64,000 nucleotides of DNA from Candidatus Cloacimonadota bacterium. GTDB lineage: Bacteria; Cloacimonadota; Cloacimonadia; Cloacimonadales; Cloacimonadaceae. The position numbers and the translations under genes are program-made. The stretch is taken from positions 1 through 64,000 of the forward strand of contig JAKQWO010000041.1 in the NCBI GenBank assembly GCA_029561955.1, read 5' to 3'. The notes below the pieces were generated by a model. The model was not told the origin of the DNA. It ran no database searches and was given only the letters and a program-made list of their open reading frames with translations. This document shows, in pieces, positions 45,250 to 54,613 of this stretch; position 1 is the first letter of the stretch, and every line of letters starts with the position of its first letter.

Positions 45250-48126
45250 CTACTTCATATACACTATCTTCTTGCTGACTGAGTGTTTACCCTGCTTAGC
45301 CTGCAGGAGGTAGACGCCGCTGCTCACCTTTCGGCCCAGATTGTCACGGGCATCCCAGTTGAACACTTCCACATTCAGGGGTGAGTCCTGCAGGAGGGTG
45401 CGTACGAGTTGTCCTCTTTGGTTGTAGACCTTGAGGCTGGTGGGTTTGCTGAAGTCTTTGGTTCTCAGGGTGATGCTCATGCTGTTTGAGAACGGGTTGG
45501 GTGAGGGCAGCGATAAGCTCAAGCCGGCTGCTGGGGTAAGTCCTGCGTCTTCATCGGGATTCGGTACCACAAAATCGTGATTCAGGACATATTGCACCAA
45601 GGCTTTGGCGCTGTCTGCATCCATGAAGTAAAGCGGGAAGCTAAGGGTGATGGCTGCGCCGTAACCATATTCGTTTCTGATGCCCACGGCTTTGCCATTG
45701 AGATATCCTTCGTTGCTGTTATTGTCGTAATCACTCGAGTAGGAGTAGATGGCGGTAGCGTTGTCCGTGGGAGTCATGCCTTCCACTCCTTTGATGTGAT
45801 TGTCCATGTCAGGTCTGCACTTCAGGGGGTCCACTTCAATGATGGGGTATTGTTCCTGTAGAGGTAGAGCCGTCTTAAAGCGGCTTTGGACTTTGAAATC
45901 AACCTCCCCAATTCCCAGCACATCGTGGATAAACCGTCCGGCTTCGAAGGTTGCCGGATAGCGGATACTCTGCTCAAACCGCCTACCGGGATAATATACG
46001 CTGAAGAACACCTTGCCGCCGAGTTGGATGTAACCCCGGAGGGCGTCATTGTGGGCTGAGCCGCCCATGAAGTCCGATTGACCGTTGCCATGCCAGATTA
46101 CGCAATGAAAGATACCAAGGTCAGCCACTTTCAGGTCTTCCACTTCCTCCAAATCAATCAGATATGGATCAAATCCCTCCAACATGTCATCATAGAAATC
46201 ATCCACCATCTCATCCGAGGGGTTGAGGATATCGGATCCGCTCGCACCTCTGGTCTGGTCCACGATCAGCACACCCTGGTCCATGCTGGCGGGGCGTGAG
46301 CGGATGACCTGGGAGCCGGCACTCATATTGCCATCGTGATCAAAGGCAAAGATACGGTAGTAATAACAGTGTAAACCACCGTTTACATCGTGATCCCGGT
46401 AGCTTGCATCGGAGGGCGCTACGGTGACCAAAAGGCTGCCGGGATCCTCTGCTGCGGTGCTGCGATAGATTTTGTAGCCGGCCAGGTCATATTCGCCATT
46501 GGCTTGCCAGGAAAGCTTAACGCAGTGACGCTGGGGAGAATCCATAAATTCAGCGGGTGTAAGCGGGATGACGAGGGGTATTCCTCTGCCCATTGCTCCT
46601 ACGCTTTCGTTGTTGCAGGCATCCACAGAAGCGACCCTGATCAAATACTCTGTAGCTTCGTTGAGTCCGCTCAGGACGTAGCTGTTGCCGGTGCAGTCCA
46701 CATAGTTATTGGCAATATCGTCTTGATCGTTTCCCCAGTAAACCCGGTAATGGCTGACGGTTGGGTCTGTTGACAGATCCCAAGCCACGTGCAAGGATTG
46801 GCCGTCTCCATAGTCTCGCACCACAAGGTTTTCAGGTGTTTGGGGCAAATCGGCAAAGGTGGCAGCGATGGCGGTGGAAGCTTTGATCACTTCCGTGCAG
46901 TAGTTTCCATCGATATTGGCTACGATGTCATCGCCGGAATGGTAGTGGGGCGAAAATTCGTGTTCGAAGAAGTAGATCACATTGTAGCCTACATACCAAA
47001 ATGGTACACCATCGCTTAAGTGGAAGTTCAGTGTTCCAAAATACGTCTGCATACTGGTGTAGAGCGAGGTGATGCTTTGGGCACGAAAACTGTGTTCCAT
47101 GCTGCCCTCATAGGGCATGAGGCGCACCTGCCAATCGCCGGGAGCAGCGGTGTTGTTGGCGATCATATCGTGGTTGATCATGAGGCGGATGTTCATCCCA
47201 TTTACGACTGCATAGTAGGCGTAGGCATATGAGCCAAACATACCGTGTTCTTCGGCAGCGAAGGTGACAAAGCGGATGCTGCGCCTGGGCTGATAGCCGG
47301 AAGCCATCATCACGCGGGCCATCTCCAGACAGGCGGCGGTACCGCTGGCGTTGTCATCCGCTCCGGGTGAGTTCAGAAAGGGATCATCCATATTGATGGA
47401 GTCATGATGCCCGCCCACAATGATGTATTCATCCGGGTAGACGCAGCCGGGGATGGTGGCGACCACGTTGTATTGATCGGTATCTTGCCAACTGAATTGA
47501 TGCAGCTCCACATTGGGGACGCCAAAGCTGATAAACCGGTCTCTGATCCACTGGCTGACAGCTAAGCGATTATCTGCCCGACAGTAACGCGTGCCAAAAT
47601 CCTGCAAACCCTGGATGTGAGAAACCACGGAATCCACTTCAACGGCATTGACCAAACTTTGCAGCTCGACAGAGTGGGAGGGATTGAAGTTGCTTTTGGA
47701 CTGAGCTTCCGGCAACCGCATGGGTGTGAGTTCCAGATGCGTGAAGGGATATCTGATCTTTTGCCTCAGGGCTACTTCATCCAGGGGAGTCCCCAGTAGG
47801 ATCACAGAGCCTATCTGGAGGAGAGCTGTTCCTGCATCAGGAGGCAGTTGTGGCAGAGTTCCATCCGGCGAACCCACCAGGTAGAGGTTGCCGTCTGTGG
47901 AAAAGGTTTGGGAAACATTTACGTACTTGGCGGAGTCCAAACCAACCAAAAAACCACCCTGGTTGTAATAATAGATTTCCACGCCCTGATCTCGCAGGGC
48001 CAAGGCTTGTTGATATAGCTTAGCCGGATCTTTGACTGCTTCGATAAAGGCCAAGCCTGCCGTCCTGGCGCAGATTGATCCGAGTGAGATGATCAACAAG
48101 AGACAGAGTAGTGCTTTTTTCATCAT
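45250..48126 (-). CDS. secreted M28-family zinc peptidase with FlgD-like tail, copy B
   Basis: This 958-residue protein has the same length and domain order as copy A: signal peptide, VGGHHDS, GADDNASG, FAAEEHG and MINHDM, then HYHSGDD, two fibronectin-III-like domains, an amidotransferase-like fold (LIVDQTRGASGS) and a FlgD-like tail (SLPSPNPFSNSMSI to VYMK). All zinc and catalytic residues are kept, so both copies should be active. Differences are spread throughout, implying an old duplication. Two ATG codons lie in a row at the start behind AGGAGG, and either may be used. Confidence 0.88.
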   Translation of the reverse strand: MMKKALLCLLLIISLGSICARTAGLAFIEAVKDPAKLYQQALALRDQGVEIYYYNQGGFLVGLDSAKYVNVSQTFSTDGNLYLVGSPDGTLPQLPPDAGTALLQIGSVILLGTPLDEVALRQKIRYPFTHLELTPMRLPEAQSKSNFNPSHSVELQSLVNAVEVDSVVSHIQGLQDFGTRYCRADNRLAVSQWIRDRFISFGVPNVELHQFSWQDTDQYNVVATIPGCVYPDEYIIVGGHHDSINMDDPFLNSPGADDNASGTAACLEMARVMMASGYQPRRSIRFVTFAAEEHGMFGSYAYAYYAVVNGMNIRLMINHDMIANNTAAPGDWQVRLMPYEGSMEHSFRAQSITSLYTSMQTYFGTLNFHLSDGVPFWYVGYNVIYFFEHEFSPHYHSGDDIVANIDGNYCTEVIKASTAIAATFADLPQTPENLVVRDYGDGQSLHVAWDLSTDPTVSHYRVYWGNDQDDIANNYVDCTGNSYVLSGLNEATEYLIRVASVDACNNESVGAMGRGIPLVIPLTPAEFMDSPQRHCVKLSWQANGEYDLAGYKIYRSTAAEDPGSLLVTVAPSDASYRDHDVNGGLHCYYYRIFAFDHDGNMSAGSQVIRSRPASMDQGVLIVDQTRGASGSDILNPSDEMVDDFYDDMLEGFDPYLIDLEEVEDLKVADLGIFHCVIWHGNGQSDFMGGSAHNDALRGYIQLGGKVFFSVYYPGRRFEQSIRYPATFEAGRFIHDVLGIGEVDFKVQSRFKTALPLQEQYPIIEVDPLKCRPDMDNHIKGVEGMTPTDNATAIYSYSSDYDNNSNEGYLNGKAVGIRNEYGYGAAITLSFPLYFMDADSAKALVQYVLNHDFVVPNPDEDAGLTPAAGLSLSLPSPNPFSNSMSITLRTKDFSKPTSLKVYNQRGQLVRTLLQDSPLNVEVFNWDARDNLGRKVSSGVYLLQAKQGKHSVSKKIVYMK

Positions 48127-48304
48127 ACCTCCTTTTAATACAATAAGTTGCTATTCTGTTTAGCATGCAATTTTCATTCCTTGCCCACGATTAAAACGGC
48201 TTTGGCCCCAAATCGGTAAGTATTTCTTGATCCTTATATTTTCCTTGCGAGACGATGTTTTTGCGTTAAACTATCCGAAAATCCAAAACGAGAGGTACCT
48301 TATT
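48127..48304. promoter_or_regulatory. divergent leader between peptidase B and the PDZ protein
   Basis: On the peptidase side a block with GCATGCA (48163-48169) and flanking AGCAACTTA matches the leader of copy A. On the other side TTGCGA (48245-48250), 16 bp and TAAACT (48267-48272) form a plausible weak promoter for the PDZ gene. Confidence 0.4.
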
Positions 48305-49486
48305 ATGAAAAAGACCTTATTGCTGATCCTGCTGCTGGGCACTTTGGCCTTTTTGGCAGCGCAGACACAGTTTACTCCGATAAATCCCGTCTCTGAAGAT
48401 GATGAGGTGGAAATTGTCGATGACGAGATCATGCTTATCTCCGCGGAAGATGAAGACGTCGTAGGCCGAGTTGGCTATTTGGGCGTCTTTGTGGATGATC
48501 TGAATTTTCCCAAAGCGCAAGCCCTGAAATACACCAAAAACCACGGTGTGTTGGTGGTCAAGGTGGTGGAAGATTCCCCTGCCGCCGCCGCCAAATTGCA
48601 GGCTGACGATATCATCATGATGATGAATGAACAGGTGGTGCAAAACAAAGAGCGGTTCATCGAAATATGCGATGCCACAGAGGTGGGCGACAAGATGATG
48701 CTGAAGATCTGGCGCGCCGGCATAGAGCAAAATGTGGAGATCATTCTCTCTGAAAAGATCGAAGGTCCGGAAGAAGACGACCGCAAAATCACCGTGTCTT
48801 TCAAGCCCAATCTGGCCACTGGATACGGTGGTGGTAGCTGGCTGCCCATGTGGGCAACGGTGGATTTGACAGACGTCAACAAGTTATTGGGAAATTTGTA
48901 TTTTGATACCATGCGAGAGAAAGGAGTACTCATGCAGGGTGGTGGCGGTAAAGGTCACATCGGCAAAGGCTTCTTCTTAGGCATCCAAGCGATAGGCTAT
49001 GATGACAAAGGCAAACAAAACAAGCCTCCGGTTCCCGCGGACTCTACCGTTGCTAAAATCCCGGATCTCACGGCAAACTACTCGCTGAGTACCTTCGAAT
49101 TTACCATCGATAAACGCTTTGCCGTCAAGCCTTGGTTGGTGCTTTCCATCGGCACGGGCTTGGGCAGAGCAGAACATAAGCTGGAGCTCTATAACGACCA
49201 GCCCGGTGGCGACTGGCCAGACCAAAATCCCCCAATCTACAACCTGGGCTACCATAAGGCTACGCTCAAAAAGGAATTCCTCACCATACACCCCAGATTT
49301 GAGACACTGTTTCCGATCTTGAGCTGGTTTGGCATGAGATTGGAGCTGGGATACAACTACGGCTTCAGTCCCTATAAAGGCTGGAAACAAGAGGAGTACA
49401 ACGGCGATAGCCACCATATTACAGGTTCACCATTAACCGAGTTTGGAGCCTTTACCATCGGCGCCGGCCCTTGGTTTGGGTTCTAA
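48305..49486 (+). CDS. exported PDZ-domain protein with beta-rich C-terminus
   Basis: The 393 residues start at 48305, where a signal peptide (MKKTLLLILLLGTLAFLAAQ) begins. The in-frame start 78 bp earlier would add a non-signal extension. Residues about 55-155 form a PDZ domain (YLGVFVDDL, VLVVKVVEDSPAAAAKLQADDIIMMMN, MLKIWRAG). No protease domain is attached. The remaining 235 residues alternate glycine and aromatic residues and end in PWFGF, a likely outer-membrane strand. It may dock periplasmic ligands at the outer membrane; this is an inference. Confidence 0.7.
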   Translation: MKKTLLLILLLGTLAFLAAQTQFTPINPVSEDDEVEIVDDEIMLISAEDEDVVGRVGYLGVFVDDLNFPKAQALKYTKNHGVLVVKVVEDSPAAAAKLQADDIIMMMNEQVVQNKERFIEICDATEVGDKMMLKIWRAGIEQNVEIILSEKIEGPEEDDRKITVSFKPNLATGYGGGSWLPMWATVDLTDVNKLLGNLYFDTMREKGVLMQGGGGKGHIGKGFFLGIQAIGYDDKGKQNKPPVPADSTVAKIPDLTANYSLSTFEFTIDKRFAVKPWLVLSIGTGLGRAEHKLELYNDQPGGDWPDQNPPIYNLGYHKATLKKEFLTIHPRFETLFPILSWFGMRLELGYNYGFSPYKGWKQEEYNGDSHHITGSPLTEFGAFTIGAGPWFGF

Positions 49487-49510
49487 CACCAGTGCTACAT
49501 GAAAACTAAG

Positions 49511-49543
49511 ACAGGGATGCTGTAATGGCGTCCCTGTTTTTTT
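49511..49543 (+). terminator. Rho-independent terminator of the PDZ gene
   Basis: The stem ACAGGGATGC / GCGTCCCTGT (one T-G wobble) has a 7-nt loop and is followed directly by seven T. It lies about 25 bp after the stop. Confidence 0.85.
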
Positions 49544-49750
49544 AGTTGTGAGTAGTGAGTTGTGAGTTGTGAGCGGCTGTGTAAGTGGGGTAGATGCGAG
49601 TGTTTGTGGTGTAGATTCGTATGGTTTTGTAGCTTCTTTTTTTCGTCCACGAATTACACGAATTAACACGAATTTGCACGAGTTAAACCCAGATTATGCA
49701 ATAGGCTCTTTCTCCAAGGTTGAGCTTTTCTCCCCGTCACCTACTTCGCC

Positions 49751-49833
49751 CTTACTTACCCGCAGGGAGATGCCGTGGAGATACTCGGGTTTTTCCCGAG
49801 TGGCACCGAGTAATCACCGGGCGGCTAAGCAAG
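49751..49833 (-). repeat. 83-bp dispersed palindromic element, copy 2
   Basis: This is the inverse of 1952-2034. ACTCGGG-TTTTT-CCCGAGT centre and GGCTAAGCAAG at one end are kept. The other end reads CTTACTTACCC, so the terminal pairing is slightly decayed. Confidence 0.75.
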
Positions 49834-50252
49834 GAAGAGGCAGGGAGGCGAGGCGGCTGCGCCGTCCAGTTGTGAGTAGTGAGTTGTGAGCGGATGCGCT
49901 GGTTTCAGGGATAGGCGTGCTTTGCGGTAGAGATCGAGGTAGTGATGGCGCTTTTTGTTTTTCCCACGAATTACACGAATTATGGGGCCAGCTACCGCTG
50001 GCTTTTTAACATGATGTATGGCATCACATCCCCAAAATACTGCTTCCCATCTACATCTTGGGATGACTTAAAACTCACAACTGGCAACCAACAACTGCCA
50101 GTGCATCGCTGGCACACCTCGCGGATAGACGGTTTTTTGGTCTGATTCTTGCTACTATTAACCTGATCCAGTGCTATGTTAAGCTAAGGCATTGACAAAA
50201 ACGCCTCTTAAAAAAGAGTGATCCCAAAAGTAAGTATTATCAAGGCAAGTAA

Positions 50253-51608
50253 ATGAGAAAACACATTGTCTCCATCGTCGGCCGCCCGAATGTGGGCAAG
50301 TCCACTTTGTTTAATCGCTTGTGCCGCAGGCGGTCAGCGATCGTGGATTTTGAGGCCGGCATCACGCGTGACCGCAAGTATGAAGAAGTGGAAGAAGGCG
50401 GTAAAGTGTTCATTTTGGTGGACACTGGGGGCATTGTGTGCGACAGTAATGAGCCCATGGACAAGATAATCCGTGATCAGGCGCTGTTGGCGATACAGGA
50501 GAGCGATCTAATCTTGTTTTTGGTGGATGCTCAGACGGGCACGACCGATTTGGACATGGCGATCGCAAAAATCCTTTATCCACACAGGGATAAGGTGATT
50601 TTGGCAGCCAACAAGGCGGATAATGATAAATATGAGTGGGAAATCTTTGATTTTCTACAGCTTGGCTTCGGTGATGCCTTCCCCATTTCTGCGATTCAGG
50701 GCAAAAACACCTCTTCTTTGGTGGATGAGATTTTGAGGATGATCCCGGAAACGGCAGATGTGGACTATGATCAGGTGGAAGCGCCTGTCACGCGCATCGC
50801 GGTAGTGGGCAAGCCGAATGTAGGCAAAAGCTCGATCGTTAACCTGCTGCTGGGTGAAGAAAAGCAGATCGTGACGGACATCCCGGGCACGACCAGAGAC
50901 AGCATAGACACGCCTTTCCGTTATCACGGCAAGGAATATATCCTGGTGGATACGGCAGGTCTCAGGCGCAAGACCAAGGTGGAATATGGAGTTGAGTATT
51001 TCAGCACCATGCGCAGCATCGAGAGTGTGGACAGATCGGACATGGTGGTGTTGGTGATCGCCGCAGACGAGCCGATCTCTCAACAGGACGTGAAGATAGC
51101 CGCCTATGCCAAGCGGCGGATGAAAGAGATCATGGTGGTGTTTAACAAATGGGATTTGGTGGAAAAGGATACGCACACCACGGGTCGCTACATCGCTGAG
51201 CTGCATCGAGAAATGCCCTTTTTGCAGTTTGCACCGGTGCAGTTTATCTCGGCCAAGACGCATCAGCGCATAAACCGTATCATGGAGACCTTGGTGAAGG
51301 TCGAGGAAGAGGCACAGAAGCGTATCTCTACCAGCGAGTTGAACCGCTTTATGGAGACGGTGATTGAGCGCAAGCTGCCCACGCATCCCACGGGAAAACA
51401 TGTGAAGATCTATTACATGACGCAGGCTGCGATCAAGCCGCCTACCTTCGTGTTTTTCTGCAACAAAGCCAACCTGATCACCGAGAATTACAGGCGTTTT
51501 TTACACAATCAGATCAGGGAGATGTTTGCCTTTGAGGGTGTGAGCATCCGCTTGGTCTTTAAGGGTAAGGGAGACCCTGGTTTCGAGGAACAGCATGTGC
51601 ACGACTGA
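50253..51608 (+). CDS. der: ribosome-assembly GTPase Der (EngA)
   Basis: This essential GTPase acts in 50S subunit maturation. The 451 residues have two tandem G domains: GRPNVGKSTLFNRL, DTGGI and NKAD in the first; GKPNVGKSSIVNLLLG, DTAGLRRKTKVEYGVEYF and NKWD in the second. A C-terminal KH-like domain (about 365-451) follows. The tail ends GKGDPGFEEQHVHD. It is the first gene of the long plus-strand housekeeping run, and plsY starts inside its last 14 bp. Confidence 0.97.
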   Translation: MRKHIVSIVGRPNVGKSTLFNRLCRRRSAIVDFEAGITRDRKYEEVEEGGKVFILVDTGGIVCDSNEPMDKIIRDQALLAIQESDLILFLVDAQTGTTDLDMAIAKILYPHRDKVILAANKADNDKYEWEIFDFLQLGFGDAFPISAIQGKNTSSLVDEILRMIPETADVDYDQVEAPVTRIAVVGKPNVGKSSIVNLLLGEEKQIVTDIPGTTRDSIDTPFRYHGKEYILVDTAGLRRKTKVEYGVEYFSTMRSIESVDRSDMVVLVIAADEPISQQDVKIAAYAKRRMKEIMVVFNKWDLVEKDTHTTGRYIAELHREMPFLQFAPVQFISAKTHQRINRIMETLVKVEEEAQKRISTSELNRFMETVIERKLPTHPTGKHVKIYYMTQAAIKPPTFVFFCNKANLITENYRRFLHNQIREMFAFEGVSIRLVFKGKGDPGFEEQHVHD

Positions 51609-52233
51609 TTTCTGCTTGTGTCCGGCGCAAGTGATTGCGATTGCCTATCTGATCGGCAGTATCCCCTTCGGCTGGTTGATGGGGAAGCTGTTTTTTGGGC
51701 AGGACATCCGGCAGTCAGGCAGCGGCAATATCGGCGCTACCAATGCTCTGCGCCGTTTTGGCACCAAGGCGGGGGTGATCGTTTTGCTGCTGGATTTGGG
51801 CAAAGGATTGTTGGTGATGGGTTTGGCGAGGAAGTATCTTATGCCGCAGAGCCTGGAATACACCTTGGCGGCTGCGTTTGTGATCTTGGGGCATATCTAT
51901 CCGATTTGGCTCAACTTCAAGGGCGGCAAGGGAGTAGCTACGGCAGCGGGAGCTTTCATCATGATCGCACCTCTGCCTTTGGTGATCGCTCTGCTGGCCT
52001 TCATCATCACGGTTTTTATCAGCAGGTATGTGTCTTTGGGTTCGCTCATTGCCGCTCTCACGCTGCTGATCAGCATGGGCGTCTATCACTTCTGTAAGCC
52101 TATGCACTATTCAATGTTGATTTTAGTAGCCCTTTTGGTGGGCTTGGTGGTCTATAAACACAAAGAAAATATCAAGAGACTGGTGCGGGGCGAAGAAAAC
52201 CGCATCTCTTTCAGTAAAAAAGGAAGCCAGTAA
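51595..52233 (+). CDS. plsY: glycerol-3-phosphate acyltransferase PlsY
   Basis: This membrane enzyme transfers an acyl group from acyl-phosphate to glycerol-3-phosphate, the first step of phospholipid synthesis. The 212 residues have about six hydrophobic segments and the three family motifs: GSIPFGWLMGK, RQSGSGNIGATNALR, and GHIYPIWLNFKGGKGVATAAG. It overlaps der by 14 bp and purF by 1 bp (TAATG), so it is translationally coupled on both sides. plsX is not in the window. Confidence 0.95.
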   Translation: MCTTDFCLCPAQVIAIAYLIGSIPFGWLMGKLFFGQDIRQSGSGNIGATNALRRFGTKAGVIVLLLDLGKGLLVMGLARKYLMPQSLEYTLAAAFVILGHIYPIWLNFKGGKGVATAAGAFIMIAPLPLVIALLAFIITVFISRYVSLGSLIAALTLLISMGVYHFCKPMHYSMLILVALLVGLVVYKHKENIKRLVRGEENRISFSKKGSQ

Positions 52234-53606
52234 TGTGCGGAATCATTGGCGTTTTTGGTAATCCCAATGCGGCGAAATTGGCTGCAATCGGGATGTTTGC
52301 TGAACAGCATCGGGGGCAGGAAAGCTGTGGTATGGCGGTGAGCGATGGACATGTGATCCGCTTGCATAAGCGTATGGGTTTGGTGAAGGAAGTGTTTACG
52401 GAGCAGGTTTTGGCGAGGTTGACCGGCTCGATCGCCATCGGGCATGTGCGCTATCCCACCACGGGCAGTGCCACGGAATTCAACTCTCAGCCGCATCTGT
52501 TGGAAACGCTGTTTGGGCCTACGCATGCGCTGGCGTCCAACGGCGATGTGGTCAATTACAAGTCCATGCGGCAGAAGTTGGAAGCGGAAGGTGTGTTTTT
52601 CAACAGCGACAACGATGCCGAGCTGCTGCTGCGCTATATCGCCTGGCAGATGTATCAAAACGACTTCAGCATCACGGAAGCCATCCGCATGATGATGAAA
52701 GACGTGAGGGGTGCCTATTCCGCCGTGTTTATGGTCAGGGATGCGCTCTATATGTTCCGTGATCCGTTGAGTATGCGGCCGATGGTCTGGAGCAGGATGG
52801 AAGATGGAACCACGGTGGTGGCGTCGGAGAGCTGTGCACTCACCACTTTGGGCATGCATGAGTTTAAGGAAGTTCCTGCTGCGGGCATCATCCGAGTCAA
52901 CAACAACGGCATCACCATCGTGGAAAACGATCCCAACCTCTATCGCCCTACCAAGGAAGTACGGCATTGCATCTTTGAACACGTCTATTTCTCAAGGCCG
53001 GACAGCCACCACTTCGACGAAAACGTCTATGAGGTGAGGCAGGCGATCGGGGCGAAATTGGCTGCGCAGGATGAGGGCTTGGAGGTGGATTTGGTGGTTC
53101 CCGTGCCGGACTCTTCCAACTTCATCGGGCAGGGCTATGCCAATTACAAAGGTTTGCCGCTGGCTTTGGGCTTGATCCGCAACCACTATGTGGGGCGCAG
53201 CTTCATCAAGCCGAGTCAGAGATACAGAGACGAGAGCGTGAGGCAAAAATATAACGTGCTGCCCAATTTCTTCAAGGATAAGAAGGTGGTTTTGGTGGAT
53301 GACTCCATCGTGAGAGGCACAACGATCGGCAAGATCGTGAGGCTGCTGCGTGAGGCGGGAGCGAGTGAGGTGCATCTGCGCATCGGCTCGCCGCAAGTAA
53401 AGCATAGCTGCTATTATGGCATCGATACACCGGATGAAGGTGAGCTGGTGGCCAATCGGCTGAGCATCAAAGAGATCACGGAAGCGAGCCAAGCCGATAG
53501 CCTCAAATACATCAGCATCTCAGAGCTGCGCGAGTGCGTTCATCTGCCCGATCATTACTGCTATGCCTGCTTCGATGGGAATTATCCGCTGGAGGTGGAA
53601 GAATGA
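52233..53606 (+). CDS. purF: amidophosphoribosyltransferase
   Basis: PurF forms 5-phosphoribosylamine from PRPP and glutamine, the committed step of purine synthesis. The 457 residues begin MCGIIGVFG, so Cys2 is the nucleophile without a propeptide. EQHRGQES, SNGDVVN, VPDSS and the PRPP loop VVLVDDSIVRGTT follow. Near the C-terminus CVHLPDHYCYACFDGNYPL resembles the region that holds iron-sulfur ligands in B. subtilis-type enzymes. It overlaps plsY and rfaE1 by 1 and 4 bp. Confidence 0.96.
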   Translation: MCGIIGVFGNPNAAKLAAIGMFAEQHRGQESCGMAVSDGHVIRLHKRMGLVKEVFTEQVLARLTGSIAIGHVRYPTTGSATEFNSQPHLLETLFGPTHALASNGDVVNYKSMRQKLEAEGVFFNSDNDAELLLRYIAWQMYQNDFSITEAIRMMMKDVRGAYSAVFMVRDALYMFRDPLSMRPMVWSRMEDGTTVVASESCALTTLGMHEFKEVPAAGIIRVNNNGITIVENDPNLYRPTKEVRHCIFEHVYFSRPDSHHFDENVYEVRQAIGAKLAAQDEGLEVDLVVPVPDSSNFIGQGYANYKGLPLALGLIRNHYVGRSFIKPSQRYRDESVRQKYNVLPNFFKDKKVVLVDDSIVRGTTIGKIVRLLREAGASEVHLRIGSPQVKHSCYYGIDTPDEGELVANRLSIKEITEASQADSLKYISISELRECVHLPDHYCYACFDGNYPLEVEE

Positions 53607-54613
53607 ACAGACCCTACAACAGACCCTACAACAGACCCTCCGACAGACCTTACGACCATTCTATAGCCTGCGATCCCTTTGAGAGCAAGAAAATCATGGT
53701 GTTGGGAGACATCATGTTAGATCACTATATCTGGGGCAGCGTGGAGCGGATTTCGCCGGAAGCGCCTGTGCCGGTTTTGGAAGTGAAAAAGGAAGAATAT
53801 CGCTTGGGCGGTGCGGCTAATGTGGCGCTCAATATCAAGACCTTAGGCGCAGAAGTGGTGCTCATCGGCGTGTGTGGCGATGACGAAAACGGGCGACAAC
53901 TCAAGGATACACTGATCTCTTCCGGCATTGGGACTGATGGCCTGGTGGAGGTGAAAGGTAGGCTCAGCACGCTCAAGACACGCATCTCCAGCCACAATCA
54001 GCAGATCGTGAGGGTGGATTATGAGCAGACCGATGCCGTGGATACTGAGGTCACCAAGGCTTTGGAAGCAAAGATACGACAGCAGATAGATTGCTGCGAT
54101 GCACTGATCATCGAGGATTATGACAAGGGCGTGATGACCCCGAAGCTGATCAAGGTCTGTAGAGAACTGGCAGAGCGGGGCGTCATCGTGGCTGTAGACC
54201 CCAAGAAAAGAAACTTTATGGAGTATCGGGGCGTCACCATCTTCAAGCCCAATTTCAAGGAGTTTGAGGAGGGTTTAAATCGGAAGTTCAAGGATAGTTT
54301 CAGCTTTGTGGAAGCAGCTCAGGCTTTTAGAAAAGAGCAGGATTTTAGGTATTTGGTGGTAACTAAGGGTGCTGAAGGGATGTTTCTCTTTGATGAGAGC
54401 AAACACTTTCACTTTGAAACAAAAGCCAGAGAGGTCTTTGATGTATCCGGCGCCGGAGATACGGTGATCAGCGTGCTGACTTTGGCGTATGCCTGTGGTC
54501 TGGATATGGCTCAGGCTACTGCTTGGGCGCGCAATGCGGCTTCCGTAGTCTGCGGTAAGCTGGGGACGTCTACGCTGACCGAGGCGGAATTGATGGAGTC
54601 TTTGGATGATTAG
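53603..54613 (+). CDS. rfaE1: D-glycero-beta-D-manno-heptose-7-phosphate kinase
   Basis: This enzyme phosphorylates heptose-7-phosphate at C1 on the way to ADP-heptose for LPS core. The 336-residue PfkB-family kinase has GDIMLDHYIWG, RLGGAANVALNI, and the C-terminal anion hole/catalytic base DVSGAGDTVISVL. The start at 53603 overlaps the purF stop (ATGA). The N-terminus is odd: three near-exact NRPY tetrads precede the kinase fold, encoded by a 12-bp tandem repeat. The adenylyltransferase half is a separate gene next door, whereas E. coli fuses the two as HldE. Confidence 0.93.
   Translation: MNRPYNRPYNRPSDRPYDHSIACDPFESKKIMVLGDIMLDHYIWGSVERISPEAPVPVLEVKKEEYRLGGAANVALNIKTLGAEVVLIGVCGDDENGRQLKDTLISSGIGTDGLVEVKGRLSTLKTRISSHNQQIVRVDYEQTDAVDTEVTKALEAKIRQQIDCCDALIIEDYDKGVMTPKLIKVCRELAERGVIVAVDPKKRNFMEYRGVTIFKPNFKEFEEGLNRKFKDSFSFVEAAQAFRKEQDFRYLVVTKGAEGMFLFDESKHFHFETKAREVFDVSGAGDTVISVLTLAYACGLDMAQATAWARNAASVVCGKLGTSTLTEAELMESLDD

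Larger units (their letters stand above)
49487..50252. repeat. spacer with terminator, module set and inverted palindromic element
   Basis: After the terminator, TTGTGAG heptamers (49555-49575) and a CACGAATT block (49650-49680) follow. The 83-bp palindromic element (49751-49833) comes next, then another heptamer tract (49868-49890). A second CACGAATT string leads into GGCCAGC-tacc-GCTGGC-TTTTT (49992-50013). TGCCAG-tgcatcg-CTGGCA hairpin (50097-50114) follows. TTGACA (50192-50197) is a probable -35 for der, with a poor -10 (AGAGTG region at 50215). Confidence 0.7.
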
